Assembly (NCBI RefSeq): GCF_014838715.1
Contig: NZ_CP061947.1
Location: 4,702,001 to 4,766,000, forward strand
Length of the DNA stretch: 64,000 nucleotides
From: Algoriphagus sp. Y33
GTDB lineage: Bacteria; Bacteroidota; Bacteroidia; Cytophagales; Cyclobacteriaceae
Direction of reading: 5' to 3'
Shown here: positions 17,606-26,680 of the stretch, in pieces
Layout: every line of letters begins with the position of its first letter
Position numbering within the stretch: position 1 is the stretch's first letter
Notes under the pieces: generated by a model
Told to the model about the DNA's origin: nothing
Database searches by the model: none
The model's input: the letters and a program-made list of their open reading frames with translations, nothing else
Program-made: the position numbers and the translations under genes

Positions 17606-17992
17606 ATGAAACAACAACTCGGGCAAATCGCAATTTTAGTACGGGATTACGATGAGGCAATTGAATATTATACCCAAATTCTGGGGTTTGAGCTGGTTGA
17701 AGACACGCATCTTAGCGATATCAAACGCTGGGTGCGGGTTTGCCCTCCCGGCTCGGACTGCCAATTGCTTCTTGCCAAAGCTGCGGATGAGCTACAGCGA
17801 AATCAAATTGGTTTTCAAGCCGGTGGCAGGGTTTTTCTCTTTTTATACACAGACAACTTCTACAGGGATTATCATAATTACTCTGCAAAAGGCGTGGAAT
17901 TTATTCGGGAACCAACCGAAGAAGCCTTTGGAACAGTCTCAGTCTTCAAGGATTTATATGGAAATCTCTGGGATTTGATAGAGAGGAAATAA
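17606..17992 (+). CDS. VOC family protein (glyoxalase/bleomycin-resistance fold)
   Basis: A 128-residue single-domain protein with the typical opening GQIAILVRDYDEAIEYYTQI followed by LGFELVEDT. The C-terminus GTVSVFKDLYGNLWDLIER carries the second half of the betaalphabetabetabeta fold with the conserved metal-ligand Glu/Asp region. Members are metalloenzymes or binding proteins, and the substrate is not predictable here. The start codon directly follows leader element E. It is followed at 55 bp by a VF530-type gene, perhaps co-transcribed. Confidence 0.88.
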   Translation: MKQQLGQIAILVRDYDEAIEYYTQILGFELVEDTHLSDIKRWVRVCPPGSDCQLLLAKAADELQRNQIGFQAGGRVFLFLYTDNFYRDYHNYSAKGVEFIREPTEEAFGTVSVFKDLYGNLWDLIERK

Positions 17993-18046
17993 TCAACAAG
18001 TTGTAAAGAATTCCTAATTTTAAATTCACTCATTTCTAATTCCCCA

Positions 18047-18277
18047 TTGGATACCCAACCCAACAATCCCCTTCACGGAATCAAACTCGCAACTATAGTT
18101 GAGCATTTAGTAGAATTTTACGGCTGGGAAGAACTGGGCCAGCGCATTACCATACGCTGCTTCACTCATGACCCTTCTGTCAATTCCAGCTTAAAATTTC
18201 TCAGAAAAACCCCATGGGCCAGAGAGCGGGTAGAAGGATTATACCTGAAGTCGCTGCGGGACGCAAAAAAGAAGTGA
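18047..18277 (+). CDS. VF530 family small protein (DUF2132)
   Basis: A 76-residue protein matching the VF530 family: [20 protein letters not shown], then [20 protein letters not shown] and [19 protein letters not shown]. The only sensible start is TTG at 18047 ([11 protein letters not shown]), because no ATG lies between the preceding stop and the conserved NNPLHG. The family is described as DNA-binding from a structure, and its role is unknown to me. Confidence 0.85.
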   Translation: MDTQPNNPLHGIKLATIVEHLVEFYGWEELGQRITIRCFTHDPSVNSSLKFLRKTPWARERVEGLYLKSLRDAKKK

Positions 18278-18439
18278 GTTGTTAATATAGCCACAAGGCT
18301 ATCAAGAAGGTGCGAAGGTTCTCCAAATTTTTACAACTTTTCTGGTTCAAGGTGGGTACCTCTGTCTTGAGGTCCTCACTAAACCTTAGCGAAGCTTTGC
18401 GGTTAAACCCGAATTATGCATTAGAAAATCTACAGTGGC

Positions 18440-18541
18440 TTCAAACCGCCTCAAAATCAGTTACTATGCTTCACTTTTCGCTCTCACCGTAGCGGTGCTA
18501 TGACTCGATCTCCAAAGTGACTGATTTTCTTGTAGTTTGAA
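18440..18541. repeat. Two-stage inverted repeat with nested hairpin
   Basis: Outer arms TTCAAAC/GTTTGAA and AAAATCAGTTACT/AGTGACTGATTTT are separated by a symmetric 6 x 6 internal loop. The middle contains a separate hairpin CACCG-TAG-CGGTG at 18485-18497. The layout resembles a REP/BIME-like unit. Confidence 0.65.
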
Positions 18542-18611
18542 CCCTTCCCGAAAAGAATCGGTACAGGCTGTCACGAATCCTAATAGTCCTGGTTAAAAAA
18601 AACCTCACGAA

Positions 18612-18639
18612 AAAAGCCCGAAGCAATCTCCGGGCTTTT
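18612..18639. terminator. Bidirectional terminator downstream of dnaN
   Basis: AAAAGCCCG and CGGGCTTTT form a 9-bp stem around a ten-base loop, with A-rich sequence on the left and T-rich on the right, so it can serve the minus-strand dnaN transcript and plus-strand reads. Confidence 0.75.
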
Positions 18640-18659
18640 CGTTTTATGGATTGTGGTTA

Positions 18660-19784
18660 TTATACGTAATTATTCAACATCACCGGCATTACCAGCATCA
18701 GGATGTCTTCATTTTCGTCTTGCTCAGCAGGAAGGATCAATCCCGCACGGTTGGGTGCAGAGAACTTCAAGCTAACTTCCTTGCATGAAAGGTTGTTTAG
18801 CATTTCCACCAAGAATTTCGCATTGAATCCTATTTCGATATCCTCTCCGTCATGCTCACAGGACAGCCTCTCATTTGCTTCGTTGGAGAAATCAAGGTCT
18901 TCAGCAGAGATCATCAATTCGCTGCCTGTCAGTTTTAATCTTACCTGATGCGTCGTTTTATTTGAATAGATCGCGATACGACGAAGTGAACTCAACAATT
19001 CTGAACGGTCAATAGTCATCACATTAGGATTCTCCGCAGGGATTACATTTTCGTAATCAGGAAAGCGTTCGTCGATCAGACGACAAATCATCTTTATGTT
19101 ATTGAAATTGAAATAAGCATTAGACTGATTAAACTCTACTGTTACCGGTAGATTTTCAGATGGTAGCGTTGATTTCAGCAAGTTCAATGCCTTACGGGGA
19201 ATAATCAAGGTAGCTGCTTCTTGAGAGGCGATATCTACTCGTCTGTACCTAACCAACCTATGCCCGTCTGTAGCAACAAAAGTAGTATTGGTAGGGCTTA
19301 AATTGATATAGACACCTGTCATAGCAGGACGAAGTTCGTCAGAGCTGGTAGCGAAGATGGTATTGGATACTGCTGAAGACAGCACCTCCGTAGACATATC
19401 CACAGAAGTTGCATTACTTACTGTCGGGATTTTAGGGAAGTCCGTAGCATTCTCTCCTGCCAGTCTGTAACGCCCGTTATCAGAACTGATTTCCACCGCA
19501 TAAGTATCGTGATCGATGCTGAATGTCACGGGCTGTTCAGGAAGATTTTTCAACGTCTCAATCAATATCTTGGCAGGCACTGCGATATTCCCATCTTCCT
19601 TGGCCTCCACGCTGATTTCTGTGATCATTGAAGTCTGCAAATCAGATGCAGTAATAGTCAATTGACTCTCTTTGATCTCAAAAAGAAAATTTTCCAAAAT
19701 TGGCACTACGGGATTGGTTGTCACCACACCGTTGATAGCCGAAAGCTGCTTTAGTAGGGCAGAAGAGGAAACAATAAATTTCAT
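18660..19784 (-). CDS. dnaN: DNA polymerase III subunit beta (sliding clamp)
   Basis: The 374-residue protein forms the dimeric ring that tethers polymerase to DNA. The start MKFIVSSSALLKQLSAINGV and the C-terminus ending LVMPVMLNNYV are standard for Bacteroidota clamps. Three repeats of the clamp fold fit the length. FATSSDELRPAMTGVYINL and LVRYRRVDIAS are conserved inter-domain segments. There is no neighbouring dnaA. The gene is upstream of the gld genes on the same strand order but has its own terminator at 18612. Confidence 0.96.
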   Translation of the reverse strand: MKFIVSSSALLKQLSAINGVVTTNPVVPILENFLFEIKESQLTITASDLQTSMITEISVEAKEDGNIAVPAKILIETLKNLPEQPVTFSIDHDTYAVEISSDNGRYRLAGENATDFPKIPTVSNATSVDMSTEVLSSAVSNTIFATSSDELRPAMTGVYINLSPTNTTFVATDGHRLVRYRRVDIASQEAATLIIPRKALNLLKSTLPSENLPVTVEFNQSNAYFNFNNIKMICRLIDERFPDYENVIPAENPNVMTIDRSELLSSLRRIAIYSNKTTHQVRLKLTGSELMISAEDLDFSNEANERLSCEHDGEDIEIGFNAKFLVEMLNNLSCKEVSLKFSAPNRAGLILPAEQDENEDILMLVMPVMLNNYV

Positions 19785-19904
19785 ATCGTAGGGCTTAATT
19801 TATTTTTACTTTTGAATGGGGGTAAATTTATAAATAAATTCTAATTCGAACCTCCGTATAAATGATTCTCTCAAAAATTAATGAAATAGAAGGGCTATAA
19901 TCGG

Positions 19905-21593
19905 CTAGTTTGTTTTTCTACTGTATTTATTTCTCCGAATCCACCAGACAGATCCGCCAAAAACCAATAAGACTACTACTGGTGTCAACACATTCAACCC
20001 TTGCCAAAAAGTCTTTTGCTGCGCAATCTTCACCTTATTCAAAGGTCGAATCCGGAAAGTTCTGGTACGCGACGCAATGATGCCTTCAGGTTCGGCAAGA
20101 TACTGGACTAGATTTTTCAGAAATAGCTTATTTGCAAAAGTTGATTGGCTAAATGGATTTTCTCCCAAAGCCAGCGGAGCACCGTCTTCCAGATTGGTTT
20201 GGGATTGAAATACATCCCCGTCTCCAATCACCACCACTTTTCCGTTTCCACCTTCTTTAAAGTCCTCTTTGGCAAAACCATCCGGAAGAAACCGGTTTTT
20301 ATACAAGGAAGTAAATTCCCCTTCCAGCAAATACGCGAGCGGCAAATTTTTCATTCCAAAAAGTCCCACATCAGGCTCCTGATCCATATCCGCAAAAGCA
20401 ACCCGAACCGGAGCAGGCAAAACCCTCGAAAAATCCGAACTGAAAATTAATGGCGTTTTGGTGACTCCATCGGCTTTCACTGTATCCAAGCTACTTGTAA
20501 AACGAAACTGAACCACATCCAATCCCTTGGTAATCGCATGTTCTTGCATTCTTCCTGCCTGTATATAAAAAGGCCAAGGAAGAGGGACCATTTGCTGCTG
20601 ATTTCCAAAATCCCCACCCATCACTGGAATATATCCAAAGTTCAGATCTTGAATCAAATCCTTGTTTACACGTACCCCATACCGGAAGAGTAAATTATCC
20701 AGTCCCAAATCTACCGGCATAGCCAAAGTACCTTCTCCACCTGCATTCTCAATTTCTACCGCTACTCCATCAAGCAATACGATCAGATTTCCACCACCCA
20801 TCACATACTGGTCGAGCAAGTAAATCTCCCGCTCAGTATAATTTTCTTTTGGTCCCTGGATAAAAATCATCTTGAATCCCTCCAAATCTTTCGGTTTCTG
20901 AGCTTGATCAAGCGGGACCTTAAAGAGCTCAAATTCCCCATCCAATGCTTCCACCAGTCCAAAGCCTTCATCGGAACTCATTTCTCCATGTCCCATGATC
21001 ATCGCGATGGAAGATGACTCAGGCGATATTAACTTTCGAATGGCATTGCTCAATTCAAACTCCAGATTTTCAATAGAATGGTTAAGAATTTGATCAGGCC
21101 CCATTCCTCTATCACCTTTTAATACCAAGGCTCCCGTCTCATACTCTTCATCGCTGACCAAAATCCCGGGAAAAATCAGCTGTTCTTGTTGACCGGAATT
21201 TCGCATCACGGATAAATTTGTAGGATTAATACCATAATCCGCTAAGGACAAAATAAAGTCTCCACGTTCTTCCTTCTGCAAAGTCAGTGGATCAAAATAA
21301 GAATACGTAATCTTTTCTGCACTGTAAGCATTGAATGTTCTGACAGTCTCTTCTATGGATTTTTGGAGACGGCGCATGCCTCCGGGGAGATTTTCACCCA
21401 CCAGAAGAATTTCCACATGAAGAGGTTTGCTGATCTCAGAAAGCATCTCTTCTGTGGCAGGATGAAGTGAGTAACGTTTTTCCTCGGTAAGGTCTATCCG
21501 AAAATCCAAAAAGTTCGCCAGCAAAACAATTACTAGAATTCCTCCAAAAAAAAGAAACCAGGACTTTGCACTATGTTGAGTCAACTGTTTCAT
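19905..21593 (-). CDS. gldG: Gliding-motility ABC transporter-associated protein GldG
   Basis: The 562-residue protein has an N-terminal membrane segment (SWFLFFGGILVIVLLANFLD, residues 11-30), a large extracytoplasmic ABC-type uncharacterised domain, and a second membrane segment near the C-terminus (VLTPVVVLLVFGGSVWWI). YSLHPATEEMLSEISKPLHV and IAMIMGHGEMSSDEGFGLVE are recognisable GldG features. It overlaps gldF by four bases. GldA, GldF and GldG together form an ABC exporter needed for gliding in Flavobacterium johnsoniae. Many non-gliders also carry it. Confidence 0.92.
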   Translation of the reverse strand: MKQLTQHSAKSWFLFFGGILVIVLLANFLDFRIDLTEEKRYSLHPATEEMLSEISKPLHVEILLVGENLPGGMRRLQKSIEETVRTFNAYSAEKITYSYFDPLTLQKEERGDFILSLADYGINPTNLSVMRNSGQQEQLIFPGILVSDEEYETGALVLKGDRGMGPDQILNHSIENLEFELSNAIRKLISPESSSIAMIMGHGEMSSDEGFGLVEALDGEFELFKVPLDQAQKPKDLEGFKMIFIQGPKENYTEREIYLLDQYVMGGGNLIVLLDGVAVEIENAGGEGTLAMPVDLGLDNLLFRYGVRVNKDLIQDLNFGYIPVMGGDFGNQQQMVPLPWPFYIQAGRMQEHAITKGLDVVQFRFTSSLDTVKADGVTKTPLIFSSDFSRVLPAPVRVAFADMDQEPDVGLFGMKNLPLAYLLEGEFTSLYKNRFLPDGFAKEDFKEGGNGKVVVIGDGDVFQSQTNLEDGAPLALGENPFSQSTFANKLFLKNLVQYLAEPEGIIASRTRTFRIRPLNKVKIAQQKTFWQGLNVLTPVVVLLVFGGSVWWIRRNKYSRKTN

Positions 21594-22309
21594 TTATTTC
21601 TCAAAACCAAAATAGTCCCACCCAAAAACAACCAAATCATGCCAATCAAAAAGAATAAATCTACCGAGTCAATCACTCCCCTACTCAAGTTGATGTAATG
21701 AAAACTCAGACTCAAATCAGCAGCCCAATACGAGAGATTCCCCAATTGCATCTCTACAAAGGCGGAGAATCCAAAATAGAGCAAAAAGCATAAAAAAACA
21801 CCTAATACGAAGGCTACTACTTGCTGCGAAGTCAGAGAGCTGGCAAACAATCCGACCGCCGCAAACACTGCCCCAATCATAATTAGACCTATCCACGAAC
21901 CGAAAAAGCCTGCCTGGTCCAGATTACCCACAGGGTCTCCCAGTTGCATAATGCTATAGAAATACAAAAGCGTGGGTAAAATTGCTACCAGAATAAGGCA
22001 AATCAGCGCCACGTATTTTGCCAAAACAATCTGTACCAAAGAGAGAGGAGAAGTCCTTAAAAGTTCCCATGTGCCTGTTTTTCGCTCTTCTGCAATAGCC
22101 CGCATAGAAAGAGCGGGGATAAGAAATACGAAAACATAAGGAGTATAGGTAAATAAGGCTTCCAAATCAGCAAAACCATATTCGAGCACGCTGCTTTCAG
22201 GAAAAACCCACACAATCAGCCCAATCGCCACGAGAAATAATGCCAATACCAGATAGCCAAGAAGGCTCCCGAAAAAGGTATTGATTTCTTTTAGAAAAAG
22301 ACTTGTCAT
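21590..22309 (-). CDS. gldF: Gliding-motility ABC transporter permease GldF
   Basis: A 239-residue ABC-2 type permease with about six membrane segments, beginning LFLKEINTFFGSLLGYLVLA. The segment MRAIAEERKTGTWELLRTSP is the conserved ABC-2 coupling motif. It begins two bases after the gldA stop and its end overlaps gldG by four bases, so the three genes are one operon. Role: membrane channel of the GldAFG transporter. Confidence 0.93.
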   Translation of the reverse strand: MTSLFLKEINTFFGSLLGYLVLALFLVAIGLIVWVFPESSVLEYGFADLEALFTYTPYVFVFLIPALSMRAIAEERKTGTWELLRTSPLSLVQIVLAKYVALICLILVAILPTLLYFYSIMQLGDPVGNLDQAGFFGSWIGLIMIGAVFAAVGLFASSLTSQQVVAFVLGVFLCFLLYFGFSAFVEMQLGNLSYWAADLSLSFHYINLSRGVIDSVDLFFLIGMIWLFLGGTILVLRNK

Positions 22310-22311
22310 GG

Positions 22312-23220
22312 TTAGGCGTTGGTAATTTCCCGGAAAATCAACTCCAGATTTTTTTTACTTTGATTTAGACTCACCAAGTTTAACGAACGCTCATGTAGGA
22401 TTTGCATAATAGATTTTCTGGCTAAAGCAGGATCTGTCGTTGAAATAAGCAATTCCGTTTTTCCTTTTGAGCCAAAATCTATCATACCCACGTTTGCGAA
22501 CCATTCAAGCACCAGCTCTTCTTCCGTCTCCAGAATCAAAATCGTTTCATCTGCGTTGGATTTTAGGTTGGAAAGTGAATCCGAAGCAAGTATTTTGCCT
22601 TTGTTGATGATCACCACATCGTGGCAAATTGCCTCTACTTCCTGCATAATATGCGTAGAAAGGATTAGTGTCTTATCCTTTGCCACTTCTTGGATCAAAC
22701 TTCGGATTTCCACCAATTGATTAGGATCTAATCCTGTCGTAGGCTCATCCAAGATAATCACCTGAGGATCATGGATTAAAGCACGGGCCAGACCTACCCG
22801 CTGCCGATAACCTTTAGAAAGTTGTCCTATTTTCTTATGCTGTTCCGGTGCTAGACCTGTGCGATACAGCATTTCCTTGGTTCTTGATTTTAGTTTCGCT
22901 CCGGATAGCCCGTATAATCCCCCTGAAAATTCCAGAAACTCCCGCACATACATATCAAGGTAAAGTGGATTATGCTCCGGCAAGTATCCAATCAGTGGAC
23001 TGACTTCTTTGGGTAAATTGACTGCATCCTTTCCCATTACCATCACTCTCCCCGAAGCAGGAGATAAAAATCCTGTAATGATCTTCATCGTGGTAGATTT
23101 TCCCGCTCCATTTGGCCCCAGAAAACCAAGAATCCTTCCAGGTGTAGCGGAAAAAGACACTTCATCAAGTGCTTTTTGGGCTCCGTACAGTTTGGTGAGT
23201 TGGGATACTTCGAGTGACAT
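22312..23220 (-). CDS. gldA: Gliding-motility ABC transporter ATP-binding protein GldA
   Basis: The 302-residue ATPase has Walker A GPNGAGKSTTMKI near residue 40, the signature LSKGYRQRVGLARALIHDP and Walker B VIILDEPTTGLDPNQ. I start at MSLEVSQLTKLYGAQKALDE (ATG at 23220), which matches the family length, instead of the longer frame beginning at 23298. A C-terminal extension of about 80 residues is normal for GldA. It is the first gene of gldAFG. Confidence 0.93.
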   Translation of the reverse strand: MSLEVSQLTKLYGAQKALDEVSFSATPGRILGFLGPNGAGKSTTMKIITGFLSPASGRVMVMGKDAVNLPKEVSPLIGYLPEHNPLYLDMYVREFLEFSGGLYGLSGAKLKSRTKEMLYRTGLAPEQHKKIGQLSKGYRQRVGLARALIHDPQVIILDEPTTGLDPNQLVEIRSLIQEVAKDKTLILSTHIMQEVEAICHDVVIINKGKILASDSLSNLKSNADETILILETEEELVLEWFANVGMIDFGSKGKTELLISTTDPALARKSIMQILHERSLNLVSLNQSKKNLELIFREITNA

Positions 23221-23475
23221 GCAGCTTTTTTGGTCAGTCAAAAGTAAGGAAAAAATGTAGTTTTCATTTGTTGGAACAGATATGTCATTTATTATCAAAT
23301 AGGTCGTTGTAATTTCTGCCCCTCTCTATAACAAAATGAGGCCGCCTCATAACTCATAAAAGGCTTGAGCAAGAAAGGGAATAAAATGACACTTTCCCCG
23401 CACACAGACTGGCCTCCCGAATCGCTTCGCTTGAAACATCCCCTATTTCCTTCCCCCGCAATCTGGCTGCTTAAC

Positions 23476-24570
23476 TCAGTAGGGATATTCCTCATCCAGA
23501 AACTCCAGCATGTTTTTGGCAAACCCGGAGGAAAAGAAATTATCGGAATTACCCAACAAGACTAATCCTATACCTTTCTCTCGATAAAAGTGACAATATG
23601 ATCGGGTATCTCCATTATTACCTGAATGGTAGAACCTCATTTCACCAGCGGCCGGCTTATACGGAAAGCCAAGGCTACGGTAAAGCCCATCAGGCTCAGG
23701 GGGCAGAGATGTTTGCAAGTCAAGCAGCTCTTGATTTATAGTTTTATTGATATCCATCAGCTCAGCAATAAATTTGGCGTATTCACCTGCTGTGGTATAG
23801 AGTCCAGCAGCCGCATCAAATAAATTCGGACTGCCGTGGGGGCCATTGTCCGTGGGAGCTCCGTTACGATGACCATATGCTTTAAATACTTTCATGGAGT
23901 CCTGCCAGACAAAACTCATCGGCTCCGCATTCAGCGTGCGCGCAACTTCTTCAAGGAAGTACTCATTCAGCTTGGCATCCGAAACATCCAAAAGATAGGT
24001 TAGGACTCTTTTTAGATACTGATATCCTTCTCCCGAATACCCTGATTGGCTTCCGGGTTTAAAGCTAAATTCAAGTAGGTCGGCGGGGTCATCCCTCCAA
24101 TTGGGCCATCCCGAGCAGTGGGTTAGCACCATTCTGGCTGTTAACGTTTTATACCCATAATCGGAATAATCCACCTCCCTGTCCATAAAGTAAGTATAAA
24201 CCGGAGTATCCAAACCCAATGCTCCCCGCTCTACAAATTTCAGCACGAAATATGCAAATAGAGGTTTAGATAATGAGCAGGCTTCAAAAAGGGTACGTTT
24301 ATTCACCTGTTCCCCTGTAAGCAGATTTTTGACACCAAAGTTTCCGGCATAGACAACTGATTTGTTGTTGATGATAGCAAGTGAAAGACCGGGTACCTCA
24401 AGAGTATCCATCTGCAGGGTGATAAACCTTTCCAGTTCGGCGACCCCAATCTTTCTTCCCGTAATTGTTTCAACAGCCGTTTGTTGGGCATTAAGCGGAT
24501 AAATCAGGAAGCCGGTCAAAAGCGGTAAAATCATGCAGGAAAGCAGTATGGGATTCATTCCTTTATCCAT
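23476..24570 (-). CDS. Serine hydrolase (beta-lactamase class C/AmpC-like fold)
   Basis: The 364-residue secreted protein has a signal peptide (residues 5-28, ending PLNAQQ). The SxxK catalytic motif is SLSK in FEACSLSKPLFAYF. GYSGEGYQYLKRVL provides the Tyr region (YxN replaced by YSG), and HSGNNGDTRSYCHFY replaces KTG with HSG. Members include esterases, peptidases and true beta-lactamases, so the activity is open. Its start overlaps the end of the next serine-hydrolase gene upstream by 16 bases, showing translational coupling of the pair. Confidence 0.86.
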   Translation of the reverse strand: MDKGMNPILLSCMILPLLTGFLIYPLNAQQTAVETITGRKIGVAELERFITLQMDTLEVPGLSLAIINNKSVVYAGNFGVKNLLTGEQVNKRTLFEACSLSKPLFAYFVLKFVERGALGLDTPVYTYFMDREVDYSDYGYKTLTARMVLTHCSGWPNWRDDPADLLEFSFKPGSQSGYSGEGYQYLKRVLTYLLDVSDAKLNEYFLEEVARTLNAEPMSFVWQDSMKVFKAYGHRNGAPTDNGPHGSPNLFDAAAGLYTTAGEYAKFIAELMDINKTINQELLDLQTSLPPEPDGLYRSLGFPYKPAAGEMRFYHSGNNGDTRSYCHFYREKGIGLVLLGNSDNFFSSGFAKNMLEFLDEEYPY

Positions 24571-25949
24571 CTCAGCTGATTGAGATTAAGGCTCGTAATT
24601 TCTGATCGGGAACCAACATTAAACCGGTAATGTATCTCATGTCCTCCATTGGCGGCTACGGTCAGTGAATTGTTGCCGGAAAAGACCAACGGCTGATCCG
24701 GCAAAATTTCATCTAGGTAGGTTGAATAAAGATTCCCGTCTTTTAAGTATATTTTCAAGCTGTCAAAACCGCCTTCCAATACATAAGTGCCAACATATTT
24801 CTGTGGCTCGGTGACCGGTTTTTTAATAAACATGGGTACGATCAGTTCCGCGATATAATCGTTTATCCTGTTAAATTGAAAATCGGTCGTATTGGCCAGC
24901 ACGACCCATCCGATCTTTAACTCCGGATTGAATATGATTTCGCTGCGTGCTCCCAGCATTGACCCCTCGTGTACGATAAAGGGGTAATTTCGTAACCATC
25001 CTATACCTAAACGCTGCATCATTCTCAGGCTCTTACCCGAAAGTATCGGATTGTTCTCATCGAACTGGGAGCTGATGAATTTGGCAAGATCCGATGCTGT
25101 CGAATACATCCCTCCCGCATACACCATTGAATTGGGATAATAGTCAGGGATTTTGATGAATCCCTCTTCCTCACCTGCATAGAAATAGCCTTTGGCAATT
25201 GTGTTTTCCCCTGAGCTGAACGTACCGAATCCTGTGTCCGAAAGCTTTAGAGGCTTGCAGATTTTCGAAAGTACATATTCCTCGTATCCTGTTGCCGCAG
25301 CCCGCTCCAGCCCCAAGCCAAGAAGACTGTAACCAAGGTTGGAATAGTGACGGGTGTTCCCGTTCAAAAACCGGTATTCAGGATGTTCTTTATCGACATA
25401 CTGAAGTGAGCGAATAAACGCTTCCATCGTCGCTGACTGGATAGGCCCAAGGTCATTTTTGCTCAATAGCCATTTGTCGATTTGTTTGGCAAAATCCACA
25501 TCCGCAGGGGAATTCCGCGGAAGTCCTGAATTATGGGTTGCAAGTTCTAGAAACGTAGTGTAGGTATCGGCTTGTTCTGTGCGTTTTCCGGAATATTCAG
25601 GGACAAATTTTCTCACGTCATCATCCAAGTCGACAACCCCCCGTTCCCATAACTGCATGAACATAGTTGCAGTAAATATCTTGGTGATGGACTGGATTTG
25701 GTATTTGGAATTGATAGTCGCCGGAATTTCTTTTTCCAAATCGGTATAGCCCTGTGCTTCGCTGAAGATAATATCATTTCCACAGACAATTGCCACGACG
25801 ATACTGGGCGAATGGTACCTGACCTGAAACCCCTTTACACCCAGCCTTAACTGGACTTGAATGGAATCGTTTAGTATCTTTTGAGCTTCAACCCTACTGG
25901 GCAAGAACATAGGGAGCATGATAAGGAATAAATTTAGTCTGAGCTTCAT
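24555..25949 (-). CDS. Serine hydrolase (beta-lactamase-like), second of a pair
   Basis: A 464-residue secreted protein. The ATG at 25949 gives a clean signal peptide MKLRLNLFLIMLPMFLPS ending VEAQ, while the longer frame adds 22 residues ahead of it. The motif QIQSITKIFTATMF supplies SxxK (SITK). HYSNLGYSLLGLGLERA supplies YSN. HEGSMLGARSEIIF is the HxG motif. A C-terminal beta domain of about 100 residues follows. The fold is class C. It overlaps the downstream serine hydrolase, so the two are expressed together. Substrates are unknown. Confidence 0.87.
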   Translation of the reverse strand: MKLRLNLFLIMLPMFLPSRVEAQKILNDSIQVQLRLGVKGFQVRYHSPSIVVAIVCGNDIIFSEAQGYTDLEKEIPATINSKYQIQSITKIFTATMFMQLWERGVVDLDDDVRKFVPEYSGKRTEQADTYTTFLELATHNSGLPRNSPADVDFAKQIDKWLLSKNDLGPIQSATMEAFIRSLQYVDKEHPEYRFLNGNTRHYSNLGYSLLGLGLERAAATGYEEYVLSKICKPLKLSDTGFGTFSSGENTIAKGYFYAGEEEGFIKIPDYYPNSMVYAGGMYSTASDLAKFISSQFDENNPILSGKSLRMMQRLGIGWLRNYPFIVHEGSMLGARSEIIFNPELKIGWVVLANTTDFQFNRINDYIAELIVPMFIKKPVTEPQKYVGTYVLEGGFDSLKIYLKDGNLYSTYLDEILPDQPLVFSGNNSLTVAANGGHEIHYRFNVGSRSEITSLNLNQLRWIKE

Positions 25950-26056
25950 AGCAAAATTATTTTTCAACAAAACTAGACTAAGTATGTCACCCCGGATCAC
26001 GGCAGTGAATGCCATTTTTATGACAAAAGTATGACAAGATCGATTAACCGGCAGTT

Positions 26057-26680
26057 TTACAGGATGTTTGGAACAAAAGCAAGTATAATCCTCCCCTTAT
26101 TAATATTCCTGGCAGTAAGCAGCATAATCACAATCAGCAGGATCGCCTGTATCAGATAATACCACACAAACAGGGGGATTTCCAAAACGTCTCCGATTTT
26201 GAAAAGATAGAGATCAATAACCGGTATAAATATCATCATGGTTATTGTGACAAACGACCATAGGATCTGAAAACTTAAGATTTTCAAAGCAGCCTTTTTG
26301 TCATGGGGAAGCGATAGTGATTTTCTAAAAATGAAGTACAAAATTGCAGGAAACGCCAAATTCAAGAATGGGAAAAACAAAACAGAAATAGTGCTGAAGT
26401 TGATATACTTCAACCGTACATCATAGATTCCTCTAATCAGGTTTGTACCCGCAGTTGCTTCAGCCGGTTTAGTCCCATCGGGATCAACATCCCTGTCAGC
26501 CATCAAATCTTCAGGACTGATATCAAGTGACTTACACAGTGCCCTGATGACAAAAGGGCTGCCGGAAGACATTCCGCTTTCAATCCGCTGTACCGTCCTG
26601 AGAGAAATTCCCGATTGATCGGCAAGTTCGCTCTGGGACAATTGCCGTTGCAACCGATACTCTTTTAGCTTTCTTTTCAA
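26057..26680 (-). CDS. XRE-type HTH protein fused to membrane segments
   Basis: The 207-residue protein has an N-terminal Cro/CI helix-turn-helix (KEYRLQRQLSQSELADQSGI, then SLRTVQRIESG), a linker rich in Asp and Thr, and three or four hydrophobic segments from about residue 95 (VLFFPFLNLAFPAILYFIF, ILWSFVTITMMIFIPVIDLY, YYLIQAILLIVIMLL), similar to DUF4870-type membrane domains. The start is TTG, with AAGGAG five bases upstream and no in-frame ATG before the HTH. It may be a membrane-tethered regulator of the serine-hydrolase pair downstream, which is inference from position. Confidence 0.8.
   Translation of the reverse strand: MKRKLKEYRLQRQLSQSELADQSGISLRTVQRIESGMSSGSPFVIRALCKSLDISPEDLMADRDVDPDGTKPAEATAGTNLIRGIYDVRLKYINFSTISVLFFPFLNLAFPAILYFIFRKSLSLPHDKKAALKILSFQILWSFVTITMMIFIPVIDLYLFKIGDVLEIPLFVWYYLIQAILLIVIMLLTARNINKGRIILAFVPNIL

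Larger units (their letters stand above)
18278..18659. other. Intergenic region with complex hairpin
   Basis: No gene is supported. It holds a large imperfect inverted repeat (18440-18541) and the dnaN terminator at 18612-18639. The stretch CCCGAATTATGCATTAGAAA at 18409 resembles CCGCATTATGCATTTCT near 37975, a possible further dispersed repeat. Confidence 0.5.

Noticed and set aside
23221..23298. N-terminal extension of GldA by 26 residues
   Set aside because: The extension has no family match, and the internal ATG gives the standard ABC ATPase start.
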